Below the pieces are notes generated by a model. The model was not told the DNA's origin and did not search any database. It worked only from the letters and a program-made list of their open reading frames with translations. A DNA stretch of 64,000 bases from positions 5,084,001 to 5,148,000 of the forward strand of contig NZ_PHHD01000001.1 in NCBI RefSeq assembly GCF_002813445.1, given 5' to 3'. The position numbers were made by a program, and so were the translations under genes. This document shows positions 32,596 through 41,471 of the stretch, in pieces. Numbering within the stretch: position 1 is the stretch's first letter; the number at the start of each line of letters is the position of its first letter. This DNA is from Pseudomonas tolaasii NCPPB 2192 (GTDB lineage Bacteria > Pseudomonadota > Gammaproteobacteria > Pseudomonadales > Pseudomonadaceae).

Positions 32596-35500
32596 ATGTC
32601 GACCCAGCCGCTTGATCGCTCGTCCGAGCCTAAAAGCCTACCCCGCACGCCGACCACGTCGAGCGCGGAATTCCATGTGCTGCTTAACAAGAGCGCCCAT
32701 AAAAAGGCCGAAACCCAGGACAAAAAGCCCTCCGGGCTGGAAGCCAGCAAAAAGGACGGCTATGAACTCGCCGGCAAGGACGCCACACCTCCCCCTGCAT
32801 TGTCCGACTACAAAGCCATCGGCCCGCCCGATGAAGTCGGCCCGGGGCTGATCCGCTACGAAACCCGGGATGGCAAAAAAGTCATCGTCAGCGAACATGA
32901 CAGCCCGGACCTGTTCAAGCAGGTCAGCGAAGACTTCAAGTCACTGGGCGGCGTGAATGCCAGCCAGAACGCCGGCTACCAATACCTGGGCGCCGACGGC
33001 AAGGCCCCCGACAGCCTCGCGGACTATAAGGCGCTCGGCCCGCCGGACGAAACCGGCCCCGGCGTGATCCGCTATGAAACCCAGGACGGCACCAAGGTCG
33101 TCATCAGCCAGCGCGACAACCCCGAGGCCTTCGAGAAAGCCAAGGAAGCCTATGAAAGCTTCACCGGCCTTTCCAGCAGTGAAGCGGCCGGTTACCGGCG
33201 CGCCACCGACAACGAAGTGTGGCCACCCTACGGCGGCACGACGGTGGGCCCCGTGGATGAAGTCGGCCCCGGTTTGATTCGTTATGAAAGCAATGGCGAG
33301 AAAGTCGTGGTGGCCCGCGACGACAACCCCAAGCTGTTTGACTACCTCGCAGGCCTGAATACGGTCTACACCGATCCGGGCAAAAAGGCCGTTATCGAAG
33401 GCGAACTGAACAACGGCGCAACCCTGGCCGATGCCAATACCCCCGTGCCCGGCCTGAATGACTACAAAAACTTCAGCTGGAACAATGACCAGAAAGACAA
33501 CATCCTCACTTACGAGCTGCAGGACGGCACCAAGGTCGTCGTGTCCTCGGACATCAGCCCCGAACTGTTCAAGAGTGTCGCCACCGCCAACGACACCTGG
33601 GCCAAAATCCACACCAGTGAAGACGCCGGCTACAAACTCGCAGGCCCCAATGACTTCCTGAAAAACACCGACATCACCTTTGGCTCGCCCGATGAACTGG
33701 GTGACGGCCTGATCCGCTATGAAACCAGCGAAGGCAAAGTGATTGTCTCCAAGGAGCTCAGCCCGCAGCTCTACGACGATGTGAAGGCCAAGTGGGATGC
33801 CTTCAGTGCCGCCGGGGTCGACGACACGCGCGCCAAGCACAACCTGCCGCCTGCCGGCGACCTGGATGTGCTGAACATGGACACCGGCGTGCACGCGGAT
33901 GACAAGGACGACAAATCGCCGACCCTGACCGTCAGCGAATTGGCCACCACCCAACTGATCGATACTTATCGCGCCGGCGTCAAGGACGGCTCGATTCCCA
34001 AGGACGATCCGCGCGCCAAGCTGGTGCGTGCCCTGGAAGCCCAGGCCGCCTACCAGAATGGCCACGGCATTACCGGTTACGAGGAAGCCCGGCGCCCGTT
34101 CAACACCACCTGGCGTGAATCCGACAGCAAGCAGACCGAGCTGACGTCGGCCGACATGCACGACATCATCGACGGCAAGGCGGTGCAGCAACAGATCGGC
34201 GAGCTGTTCCAGGACCCGACCGTGCAGGCCGACTACAAGGCGAAGATGGACGACGCCATCAACAAGCTGCCGAACAAGGACGAGATCAAGCAAAAGCTGC
34301 TGGACCTGACTTCCAACCCGGATTACGTGCTGTACCTCAAGGACCTGCAAGACCAGGGCAAGACCTCCGAGGCGCAAAAAGACCTCAGCGACACCCTCAC
34401 CTCGCTGTCGCTGTTCGACCCGGACGCCGCGACCAAGGCGGCGCAGAATATCCAGGCCGACGGCTTGACCACCGACCTCAACGCGATTCTCTCGGACCCG
34501 AGCAAAATCTCCGACGAGAACAAGGAGCTGGCCACCAAAGACCTGTTCGGCCTGCTCAAGGGCGTGCTCAAAGGCACCCTGCTCGACCTGCCGCGCCGCT
34601 CCCAGGAAACCCTGGAAAAATTCCTCAACGAGGGCCTGCAAGGCAAGGAAAAATCCGCCGCCGTGACCAAGGCCCTGGAAGAACTGGGCAATGTGTACAA
34701 GAGCAACGGCGTGATCACCGAAGCCGACCTCAAAACCGCGTTGAGCAAACCCTACATTCCAGTCGCCGACCGCGGCATGCTCGGCGAGGTGTTCCACACC
34801 CTCAACAGCAAGGGTATTCTCGGCTCGCTCGGCGCCGGTGTAACCATGTTCTCGGCGATTTACCAACTGGTGGGCAAAGGCGGAAAGCTGGGTGAAACCC
34901 CGGCGCAGCGCATGACCATCGCCAAGGATTTCATGAGCTTTGCCGGCGGCTCCAGCCACTTTGTGCGCCTGGGCGACAAGATCGGCGAGAGCCTGGGCAA
35001 AGGCGGCCTGGTGGACTTCCTCGGCCTGGACAAAAGCTTGCCCGAGATTTGGGGCAAGGAAGGCGCGGCCGGCAAAACCCTTGACTTCAGCAAGGCAGGC
35101 GATATCGACCCGAAGATCGGCAAGGAAATTTCGTCGGCCCTCGACGCGGTGCCCGACAGCCAATACGACGGCATCTCGAATCTGTTCGGCGACAGCGACA
35201 AAGCCGTCACCGAAGCCACCGACGGCCTGGCCACGCACCTGGATGACGGCCTGGCGGCCGCCGGCGCGGCCAAGCTGGGTGCATCGAAATCGGCAAAAAT
35301 TGCCGGCTCGGTGATCAAGGTATTGGGCCCGGCCACGGACATCGCCGGCGGGTTTGCCGACATCGTACTCGGTGCGCTGGCGATCAAAAGCGGCGTGGCG
35401 AGCAAAGACCCGCTGGCGCAAGCGGCCGGCGGCCTGCAGGTGGCGGGCGGCGCGTTCGGTGCGTCGGCCGGGGTGCTGGGTGCGGCTGCGCTGTTTGGTG

Positions 35501-35946
35501 CAGGCACGGCGGCGGCATTGACCGGGCCACTGTTCCTGGTGGGTGCGGTGCTGGCGGTGGTCGGCGGGATTATCGGGTTCTTCGTCGATCACAACAAAAA
35601 GCAGAAGGCCACGAACGCGGAAAACGACTGGTACCGCGACCTGGCGGGCGATGGCTTGCTGCAAAGTGACTGGGCGGAAAAGGTCGAGTACGCCCACTAC
35701 GAGATCCACCATTACCACGGCCGCGATACACCCACCGATGACAGCCTGTTCCGCTTCCAGCAATCGGAATGGCAGCACTTCGAGGAAACGCCTGGCAAAG
35801 GCGGCTCATCGAGCAACCGGCTGGATGGGTCCTTGCACAAATCCTACAAAGACCCGGACGCCCCGCCGCCGAACCTGCCAAGCGATGCACCACCGGACAA
35901 ACCACAGCCGCATCAACCGGGAGGCAGCGGGCCGAGAATCAACTGA
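32596..35946 (+). CDS. 1116-residue repeat protein with HrpF/NolX-like C-terminal half, putative secreted protein
   Basis: Start ATG 32596 behind AGGAG. No signal peptide. After a Pro/Lys-rich lead, five repeats of ~71-75 residues begin at ~55, 127, 199, 274 and 345. Their core is GPPDEVGPGLIRYET..DGKKVIVS..SPxLF. A helical region follows. From ~680 to 1000 the sequence (for example IAKDFMSFAGGSSHFVRLG) resembles the HrpF/NolX translocator family of type III secretion systems, with a hydrophobic Gly/Ala-rich segment at ~955-995. The C-terminal ~60 residues are Pro-rich. No secretion genes or clear hrp box lie nearby. Function is not established. Confidence 0.55.
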   Translation: MSTQPLDRSSEPKSLPRTPTTSSAEFHVLLNKSAHKKAETQDKKPSGLEASKKDGYELAGKDATPPPALSDYKAIGPPDEVGPGLIRYETRDGKKVIVSEHDSPDLFKQVSEDFKSLGGVNASQNAGYQYLGADGKAPDSLADYKALGPPDETGPGVIRYETQDGTKVVISQRDNPEAFEKAKEAYESFTGLSSSEAAGYRRATDNEVWPPYGGTTVGPVDEVGPGLIRYESNGEKVVVARDDNPKLFDYLAGLNTVYTDPGKKAVIEGELNNGATLADANTPVPGLNDYKNFSWNNDQKDNILTYELQDGTKVVVSSDISPELFKSVATANDTWAKIHTSEDAGYKLAGPNDFLKNTDITFGSPDELGDGLIRYETSEGKVIVSKELSPQLYDDVKAKWDAFSAAGVDDTRAKHNLPPAGDLDVLNMDTGVHADDKDDKSPTLTVSELATTQLIDTYRAGVKDGSIPKDDPRAKLVRALEAQAAYQNGHGITGYEEARRPFNTTWRESDSKQTELTSADMHDIIDGKAVQQQIGELFQDPTVQADYKAKMDDAINKLPNKDEIKQKLLDLTSNPDYVLYLKDLQDQGKTSEAQKDLSDTLTSLSLFDPDAATKAAQNIQADGLTTDLNAILSDPSKISDENKELATKDLFGLLKGVLKGTLLDLPRRSQETLEKFLNEGLQGKEKSAAVTKALEELGNVYKSNGVITEADLKTALSKPYIPVADRGMLGEVFHTLNSKGILGSLGAGVTMFSAIYQLVGKGGKLGETPAQRMTIAKDFMSFAGGSSHFVRLGDKIGESLGKGGLVDFLGLDKSLPEIWGKEGAAGKTLDFSKAGDIDPKIGKEISSALDAVPDSQYDGISNLFGDSDKAVTEATDGLATHLDDGLAAAGAAKLGASKSAKIAGSVIKVLGPATDIAGGFADIVLGALAIKSGVASKDPLAQAAGGLQVAGGAFGASAGVLGAAALFGAGTAAALTGPLFLVGAVLAVVGGIIGFFVDHNKKQKATNAENDWYRDLAGDGLLQSDWAEKVEYAHYEIHHYHGRDTPTDDSLFRFQQSEWQHFEETPGKGGSSSNRLDGSLHKSYKDPDAPPPNLPSDAPPDKPQPHQPGGSGPRIN

Positions 35947-35972
35947 TGGCCTGAAAGCTTCACACAAATCCA

Positions 35973-36078
35973 TGGGGGAGCTGGCTTGCCTGCGAAGACG
36001 GCGGCACTGCCAACAAAGATGCCGCCAGACCCATCGCCATCGCAGCCTCGCTAAAGCTCGACAGCTCCCACAGGAGAC
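35973..36078. repeat. Degenerate REPIN
   Basis: GGGGGAGCTGGCTTGCCTGCG on the left and a decayed ...GACAGCTCCCACAGG on the right. The right unit has lost most of its stem. Confidence 0.6.
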
Positions 36079-36227
36079 CGCGTCCATCCTTTGAAATGCA
36101 GCCAGCTCCCGCATTGAATCAGCGTCGCCTTCGCGCATTGCGCCCGACAGCCCTGCGGTAGATGCCGGTCAGGCATTTCACAGCTACAATGCGCGCCTCA
36201 ACCGTGACAAGCCTGACTAAAAAAACT

Positions 36228-38216
36228 ATGTCCTTGCCCAAGCATCACCTGGAATTGCTCAGCCCTGCCCGCGATGTGGCCATTGCGCGCGAGGCTATCC
36301 TGCATGGCGCCGACGCCATCTACATCGGTGGCCCAAGCTTCGGCGCCCGCCATAACGCCTGTAACGAAGTGAGCGATATCGCTCAGTTGGTGGAATTCGC
36401 GCGCCGTTACCACGCCCGTGTGTTCACCACCATCAACACCATCCTGCATGACAACGAACTGGAACCCGCGCGCAAGCTGATCCACCAGCTTTACGACGCC
36501 GGCGTCGATGCGTTGATCGTGCAAGACCTGGGCGTGATGGAGCTGGATATTCCACCCATCGAGCTGCACGCCAGTACCCAGACCGACATTCGTACCCTGG
36601 CCCGTGCCAAGTTCCTCGACCAGGCCGGTTTCTCGCAGTTGGTGTTGGCCCGCGAGCTGAACCTGCAGGAAATTCGTGCGATTGCCGACGAAACCGAGGC
36701 CGCCATCGAGTTCTTCATCCACGGCGCCCTGTGCGTGGCTTTCTCGGGGCAGTGCAACATTTCCCACGCGCAAAATGGCCGCAGCGCCAACCGTGGCGAC
36801 TGCTCCCAGGCGTGCCGCCTGCCGTACACCCTGAAAGACGACCAGGGCCGCGTCGTGGCGTTTGAAAAGCACCTGTTGTCGATGAAAGACAACAACCAGA
36901 GCGCCAACATCCGCGCGCTGGTCGAAGCCGGTGTGCGTTCATTCAAGATCGAAGGTCGCTACAAGGACATGGGCTATGTGAAAAACATCACCGCCTACTA
37001 CCGCCAGCGCCTCGACGACGTGCTCGAAGACCGCCCGGACCTTGCCCGTGCCTCCAGCGGCCGTACCGCGCATTTCTTCCTGCCCGATCCGGAAAAAACC
37101 TTCCACCGCGGCAGCACCGACTATTTCGTCACCGATCGCAAGATCGACATCGGCGCCTTCGACACCCCGACCTTCACCGGCCTGCCGGTGGGTGTGGTGG
37201 AGAAAACCGGCAAGCGCGACTTGCTGGTGGTCACCCATGAGCCGCTGTCCAACGGCGACGGCCTGAATGTGCTGGTCAAACGCGAAGTCGTGGGTTTCCG
37301 CGCCAACATCGCCGAGCCCAAGGGCGAGTTCGAAGAAGACGGCGAGAAGCGCTACCGCTACCGTGTCGAGCCGAATGAAATGCCGGCCGGCCTGTACCAA
37401 CTGCGCCCGAACCATGCACTGAACCGTAACCTGGACCATAACTGGCAACAGGCACTGCTCAAGACCTCGTCCGAGCGTCGTATCGGTTTGTCCTGGGCGG
37501 CACGCCTGCGCGAAGACCAACTGGAAGTCACCGCCACCAGCGAAGAAGGCATCAGCGCCAGCGTCACCCTGCCCGGCCCGTTCGGCGTGGCCAACAAGCC
37601 GGAACAGGCGCTGGAAACCCTGCGCGACCTGCTCGGCCAGCTCGGCACCACCGAATACCATGCCATCGATATTCAGCTGGACGCGCCGCAAGCGTTCTTC
37701 ATTCCCAACTCGCAGCTCAAGGCCTTGCGCCGCGAAGTGATTGAAGCGCTGACGGCCGCCCGTGTGGCCGCGCACCCGCGTGGCGGACGCAAAGCCGAGA
37801 CCACGCCACCGCCGGTGTACCCGGAAGCGCACCTGTCGTTCCTGGCCAACGTCTACAACCAGAAGGCCCGCGACTTCTACCACCGCCACGGCGTGAAGCT
37901 GATTGATGCAGCCTTCGAAGCCCACGAAGAAACCGGCGAAGTGCCGGTGATGATCACCAAGCACTGCCTGCGCTTCTCGTTCAACCTGTGCCCCAAACAG
38001 GCCAAGGGTGTCACGGGCGTGAAGACCAAAGTGGCGCCGATGCAGTTGATCCACGGCGACGAAGTGCTGACCCTGAAGTTCGACTGCAAACCCTGCGAAA
38101 TGCACGTGGTCGGCAAGATCAAGGGCCACATCCTTGGCCTGCCGCAACCGGGCAGCGTGGTGGGCTATATCAGCCCGGATGACCTGCTCAAGACCATCCC
38201 GCGCGCACCGCACTGA
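36228..38216 (+). CDS. rlhA: 23S rRNA 5-hydroxycytidine synthase RlhA-like (peptidase U32 family)
   Basis: 662 residues from ATG 36228; the frame from 36162 starts in the spacer. U32 core: LELLSPARD...ADAIYIGGPSFGARHNA, ELHASTQTDIRT, then the cysteine-rich block CVAFSGQC..NRGDCSQACRLPY (~168-200) likely binding an iron-sulphur cluster. A long C-terminal extension with further Cys (HCLRFSFNLCPKQ, CKPCEMH) matches RlhA/YdcP rather than the shorter TrhP/YegQ. It hydroxylates C2501 of 23S rRNA in E. coli. Its 3' end overlaps the convergent permease gene by 29 bp. Confidence 0.85.
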   Translation: MSLPKHHLELLSPARDVAIAREAILHGADAIYIGGPSFGARHNACNEVSDIAQLVEFARRYHARVFTTINTILHDNELEPARKLIHQLYDAGVDALIVQDLGVMELDIPPIELHASTQTDIRTLARAKFLDQAGFSQLVLARELNLQEIRAIADETEAAIEFFIHGALCVAFSGQCNISHAQNGRSANRGDCSQACRLPYTLKDDQGRVVAFEKHLLSMKDNNQSANIRALVEAGVRSFKIEGRYKDMGYVKNITAYYRQRLDDVLEDRPDLARASSGRTAHFFLPDPEKTFHRGSTDYFVTDRKIDIGAFDTPTFTGLPVGVVEKTGKRDLLVVTHEPLSNGDGLNVLVKREVVGFRANIAEPKGEFEEDGEKRYRYRVEPNEMPAGLYQLRPNHALNRNLDHNWQQALLKTSSERRIGLSWAARLREDQLEVTATSEEGISASVTLPGPFGVANKPEQALETLRDLLGQLGTTEYHAIDIQLDAPQAFFIPNSQLKALRREVIEALTAARVAAHPRGGRKAETTPPPVYPEAHLSFLANVYNQKARDFYHRHGVKLIDAAFEAHEETGEVPVMITKHCLRFSFNLCPKQAKGVTGVKTKVAPMQLIHGDEVLTLKFDCKPCEMHVVGKIKGHILGLPQPGSVVGYISPDDLLKTIPRAPH

Positions 38217-38961
38217 GCCCTTGCCGTTTGCGCACCGAGAGGCACCACAGCGGAAACGGCAACGTCACCAGCAGCAGCAACCAGAGCAAGGCGTAGACAC
38301 TGTCTACGCCTTCGTTTTGCAGATTGACGAACAACTTCACCGGTATGCCCTGCGGAAAGTAGGCAAACACCATCACAATCCCGAATTCGCCGATCACCCG
38401 CACCCACACGATCGCCAGCGCACTGGCCAGGGCGCGCCGGGTGACGGGCAATGTCACACGCAAAAACACCTGCACCGGCGAGCAGCCCAGGCCTCGAGCG
38501 GCATCCTCGACCGAGCGCGGCACCGACTCGAACGCCGTGCGCGCACACAAGATGTAATAGGCCAAACCGCCATAAAGCTGCGCGAGCACAAACGCCGGCC
38601 AATTGTTGTTCAGAGTAACGCCCAAATGACCGAGCGCTTCGCCCAAGGTGGCGTAAGGCCCGTAGGCGGTAACCAGCAAAATCCCCATCGCCAGCGGTGG
38701 TGTCAGTAAGGACACCAGCAACAGCGCCTCCACTGCCCGGCGCCAGGCTGAACGGCTGCGCGCCAGCCACAAGGCCGGCGGCGTGCCAAGCAACACGATC
38801 AACACCGTCGACACACTGCTCAACCCCAACGACACCCCGACTGCCGCGCCGTCGCCATAGGCCAGGTGCAAATGCGCCCAGGACGTGGCGCCTATCAGCG
38901 CCGCAAAGGGAATCGCCAACAACACCGTGGCGGGCACGCCCAGCCAGAGCGCTCGACTCAA
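38188..38961 (-). CDS. ABC transporter permease, molybdate/tungstate/sulphate type
   Basis: 257 residues, about six membrane helices, with the EAA loop RSVEDAARGLGCSPVQVFLRV (here across ~163-183) of the ModB/CysT/WtpB class. It overlaps the binding-protein gene by 4 bp and overlaps rlhA tail to tail by 29 bp. No ATPase gene follows, so the ATPase must come from elsewhere if the transporter works. The substrate is inferred from the partner binding protein and a ModE-like operator. Confidence 0.83.
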   Translation of the reverse strand: MSRALWLGVPATVLLAIPFAALIGATSWAHLHLAYGDGAAVGVSLGLSSVSTVLIVLLGTPPALWLARSRSAWRRAVEALLLVSLLTPPLAMGILLVTAYGPYATLGEALGHLGVTLNNNWPAFVLAQLYGGLAYYILCARTAFESVPRSVEDAARGLGCSPVQVFLRVTLPVTRRALASALAIVWVRVIGEFGIVMVFAYFPQGIPVKLFVNLQNEGVDSVYALLWLLLLVTLPFPLWCLSVRKRQGLSAVRAGWS

Positions 38962-39857
38962 AGCGCCCCGCCTTTGGGCTGGCCGTAACCATTGGCTTCA
39001 AACAACTTCTGGCCGTCGGCCGACTGCAGGAACTTCACGAAATCCTCGGCCTGTTGTGGATGCGCAGCGTTTTTCAGCACCACGGCGTAGAACACCAGCG
39101 GCTGGGGTTTGAGGGTTTGTGGCTGGCCGTTTTTGTCCGGCAGTTGCAGGTCGACAGTGTCGTACCAAGCCTTCGCGAAGGTCGGGTTGCTCAAGTTGAT
39201 TTCATCGGGGAGCGCAACGTAAGGCAGATTCGCAGAAATCGTGGCGCTCTCGTAGCCAGAGGCTGCGTCGATTTGCCCGGCTTGCAGGCGCGTCAGCAAA
39301 CCACCTTCGCCGAAGACCTGCTGCGGGTTTTGCACGTCACCGAGGATATGCCGAGCCAGGCCCGGTTGTTGGTAGTACTTCTCTGCGAGTTTCATCGTGA
39401 AGACGATGTTTTGCCCTTGAGGGTCAGTGCCCGCATCCGTGCGGCCAAACCTCAGGCCGGGCGTTTGCAGCACCTGCCACCAGGTGCCGTTGGCCAGTTG
39501 CGGTGCGAAGCTGCTTTTAGGGTTGTAGGCGATGACCATCCGCGTGCTGGCCACCGGAATCGCATGGTCGGCCAAGCCAGCCTTTTGCAGAATCTCGATC
39601 GGCCCCGGCGTGATCGACACAAACACATCGGCCTGCAACTTCTTTGACGCCAACAGGCGCGCCAGCCCGTAGGCACCCTCGCCCTGCCCCTGATACGTGA
39701 CCTTTTCACGCTCGGCAAACGCGGGGCCCAGCGCCTTGTCCATCACCACGCCCATAGAGCCGGCGTAGGTCACATGAACCTGCCCTTCGGCATGGGCCGC
39801 AATCGCGGCGCTCAACAGCAGGCTACCGAGTAGCCACCCCTTGGTTTTGCTCAGCAT
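38958..39857 (-). CDS. Molybdate/tungstate-type ABC binding protein (WtpA/ModA-like)
   Basis: 299 residues with a signal peptide (cleavage near AHA-EG). VTYAGSMGVVMDKALGPAF, QGQGEGAYGLARLLASKKLQ and DVFVSITP (in separate stretches) are the oxyanion-binding fold of the WtpA/ModA group. It is preceded by a CGCTATA...TATAGCG palindrome that resembles the ModE operator. Molybdenum supply would serve NicB, encoded 30 kb upstream. Confidence 0.78.
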   Translation of the reverse strand: MLSKTKGWLLGSLLLSAAIAAHAEGQVHVTYAGSMGVVMDKALGPAFAEREKVTYQGQGEGAYGLARLLASKKLQADVFVSITPGPIEILQKAGLADHAIPVASTRMVIAYNPKSSFAPQLANGTWWQVLQTPGLRFGRTDAGTDPQGQNIVFTMKLAEKYYQQPGLARHILGDVQNPQQVFGEGGLLTRLQAGQIDAASGYESATISANLPYVALPDEINLSNPTFAKAWYDTVDLQLPDKNGQPQTLKPQPLVFYAVVLKNAAHPQQAEDFVKFLQSADGQKLFEANGYGQPKGGAL

Positions 39858-39866
39858 CGGCTCGCT

Positions 39867-39890
39867 CGCTATAACAATTAATATATAGCG
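39867..39890. promoter_or_regulatory. ModE-like palindrome upstream of the oxyanion transporter
   Basis: Inverted arms CGCTATA (39867-39873) and TATAGCG (39884-39890) with a 10-bp AT-rich spacer. The E. coli ModE site has the form CGCTATATA-N6/7-TATATAACG. It begins 10 bp before the binding-protein start codon on the minus strand, right for repression by molybdate-loaded ModE. Confidence 0.55.
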
Positions 39891-39920
39891 GCGAATAGTA
39901 ACGAAGCGGCCAGCGGCGCT

Positions 39921-40820
39921 TCATGAAACCTGTTGCAGCGGTGCCTTCGCGCGCCACCACCAGCCGCGCTGCAAACCGGCTGCGGCCAGCAAAATCGCCG
40001 CCACGCCCAGCCATTGCAGCCAGCCGAGGCGATGGCCGAAGGCAAACCAGTCAACGAAGATGGCGGCAATGGGGTAGATAAATGACAGCGCCCCGGTAAT
40101 GGCCGTCGGCAATTTCTGGATCGCGCCGTACAGCAATACGTACATCAAACCGGTATGCACCACGCCTAACGTGGCCAGCGCAGCCCAGGCATTCGTCGAG
40201 CCGGGCAGGCTGCCCCAAGGCACCAGGGGCGCCAGTAACACCGCGCCGGTCGACACCTGGATCAGCGCCATCAGGTGCGGCGGCACGGCCTTCAAACGCT
40301 TGATGATCAGCGCGGCAATCGCATACAAAAACGCCGCGCCCAACGCCAGCGCAATCCCCGCCAGGTAATCGCTGCCACCGCTCTGCTCTTCACCATGGGC
40401 CGTCACGATAGCCAGCATGCCGAGGAATGCCACGCTCAACCAGGCCATTTTCTGCAGGGTGATTTTTTCACCCAGAAACACCGCCGCCAGCAGCACCAGC
40501 ATGAACGGCTGCACGTTGTACACCGCCGTGCTGATGGCGATTGAGGCGTGGGAATAGGATTCAAACAGCAACAGCCAGTTACCGACAATGGCTACACCGC
40601 TGAGCATGGCCAGGCCGAATGTGGCCCAGGTCAGCAGTTCCAGGCGCAGGTAACCGAGCAAGGCACACACCAGCAACAGTGCCAGCCCGCCGATGACGCA
40701 ACGCCAGAACACCACTTCGATCACCGACACGCCGGACACCAGCACGAACCAGCCGATGGTGCCCGAAATCAGCATGGCGGCGACCATTTCCCACGAACCG
40801 CGACGAATTGATGTGTCCAC
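39921..40820 (-). CDS. DMT-family (EamA) membrane transporter
   Basis: 299 residues, about ten helices in two EamA repeats (first ending near LVLLAAVFLGEKITL ~110-124, second near GALSFIYPIAAIFVDW ~240-255). EamA proteins export amino acids or metabolites. It is divergent from an Lrp-type regulator, a pairing often seen for amino acid exporters. Confidence 0.85.
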   Translation of the reverse strand: MDTSIRRGSWEMVAAMLISGTIGWFVLVSGVSVIEVVFWRCVIGGLALLLVCALLGYLRLELLTWATFGLAMLSGVAIVGNWLLLFESYSHASIAISTAVYNVQPFMLVLLAAVFLGEKITLQKMAWLSVAFLGMLAIVTAHGEEQSGGSDYLAGIALALGAAFLYAIAALIIKRLKAVPPHLMALIQVSTGAVLLAPLVPWGSLPGSTNAWAALATLGVVHTGLMYVLLYGAIQKLPTAITGALSFIYPIAAIFVDWFAFGHRLGWLQWLGVAAILLAAAGLQRGWWWRAKAPLQQVS

Positions 40821-40929
40821 GATGAAGGCTCCTCAAATGAGGCCCAATTATGGCAATCTGCAGCACACCGGCTCCAGCGGCTAAAAAAGGCAAAACCCGA
40901 TTATTTCCTTTTCTAATTAGGCAAACGCC

Positions 40930-41370
40930 ATGATTGACACCATCGACCAGCAACTGATCGCGGCCTTGATGGACGACTCGCGCCTATCCCTCAAAGCGCT
41001 GGCGGCTATCTCCGGGCTGTCTTCGCCCAGTGTGGGCGAACGCCTGCGTCGCCTTGAAGAACGCGGCGTGCTGACCCATTACACCGTCGACATCGACCCC
41101 AAACATTTCGGTTACCTGTTGCAGGCCATCGTGCGTATCCGGCCCTTGCCCGGCAAATTGCAGGAAGTGGAACGCCAGATTCAGGCAATTCCCGAGTTCA
41201 CCGAGTGCGACAAGGTCACCGGCGATGACTGCTTTATCGCGCGGTTGCACGTGCGCACCATGGAACAGCTGGATACCCTGCTCGACCGTCTGAATGTTTA
41301 CGCCGAAACCAACACCGCCATCGTCAAGAAAACCCCGGTGAAACGACGCCTGCCACCGCTGGCTGATTAG
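40930..41370 (+). CDS. Lrp/AsnC-family regulator
   Basis: 146 residues. N-terminal helix-turn-helix (LSLKALAAISGLSSPSVGERL ~19-38, ERGVLTHYTVDIDP) and C-terminal RAM domain (TGDDCFIARLHVRTMEQLDTLL). It senses an amino acid and probably controls the divergent EamA exporter 109 bp away; GC content dips in that spacer. Confidence 0.88.
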   Translation: MIDTIDQQLIAALMDDSRLSLKALAAISGLSSPSVGERLRRLEERGVLTHYTVDIDPKHFGYLLQAIVRIRPLPGKLQEVERQIQAIPEFTECDKVTGDDCFIARLHVRTMEQLDTLLDRLNVYAETNTAIVKKTPVKRRLPPLAD

Positions 41371-41471
41371 TGACTTGAAGTCATCCATTCAGTGACGTAA
41401 TCGCTATTCTGTCATCGCTGGGCGAACTTTATGCTGGGCTCCACTCATTGGAACCCACAGGTGTAAAGCGC

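Noticed and set aside
32941..35778. Long minus-strand open frame (945 codons) opposite the repeat protein
   Set aside because: Typical antisense shadow in GC-rich DNA. The plus frame has the ribosome binding site, repeats and family resemblance.
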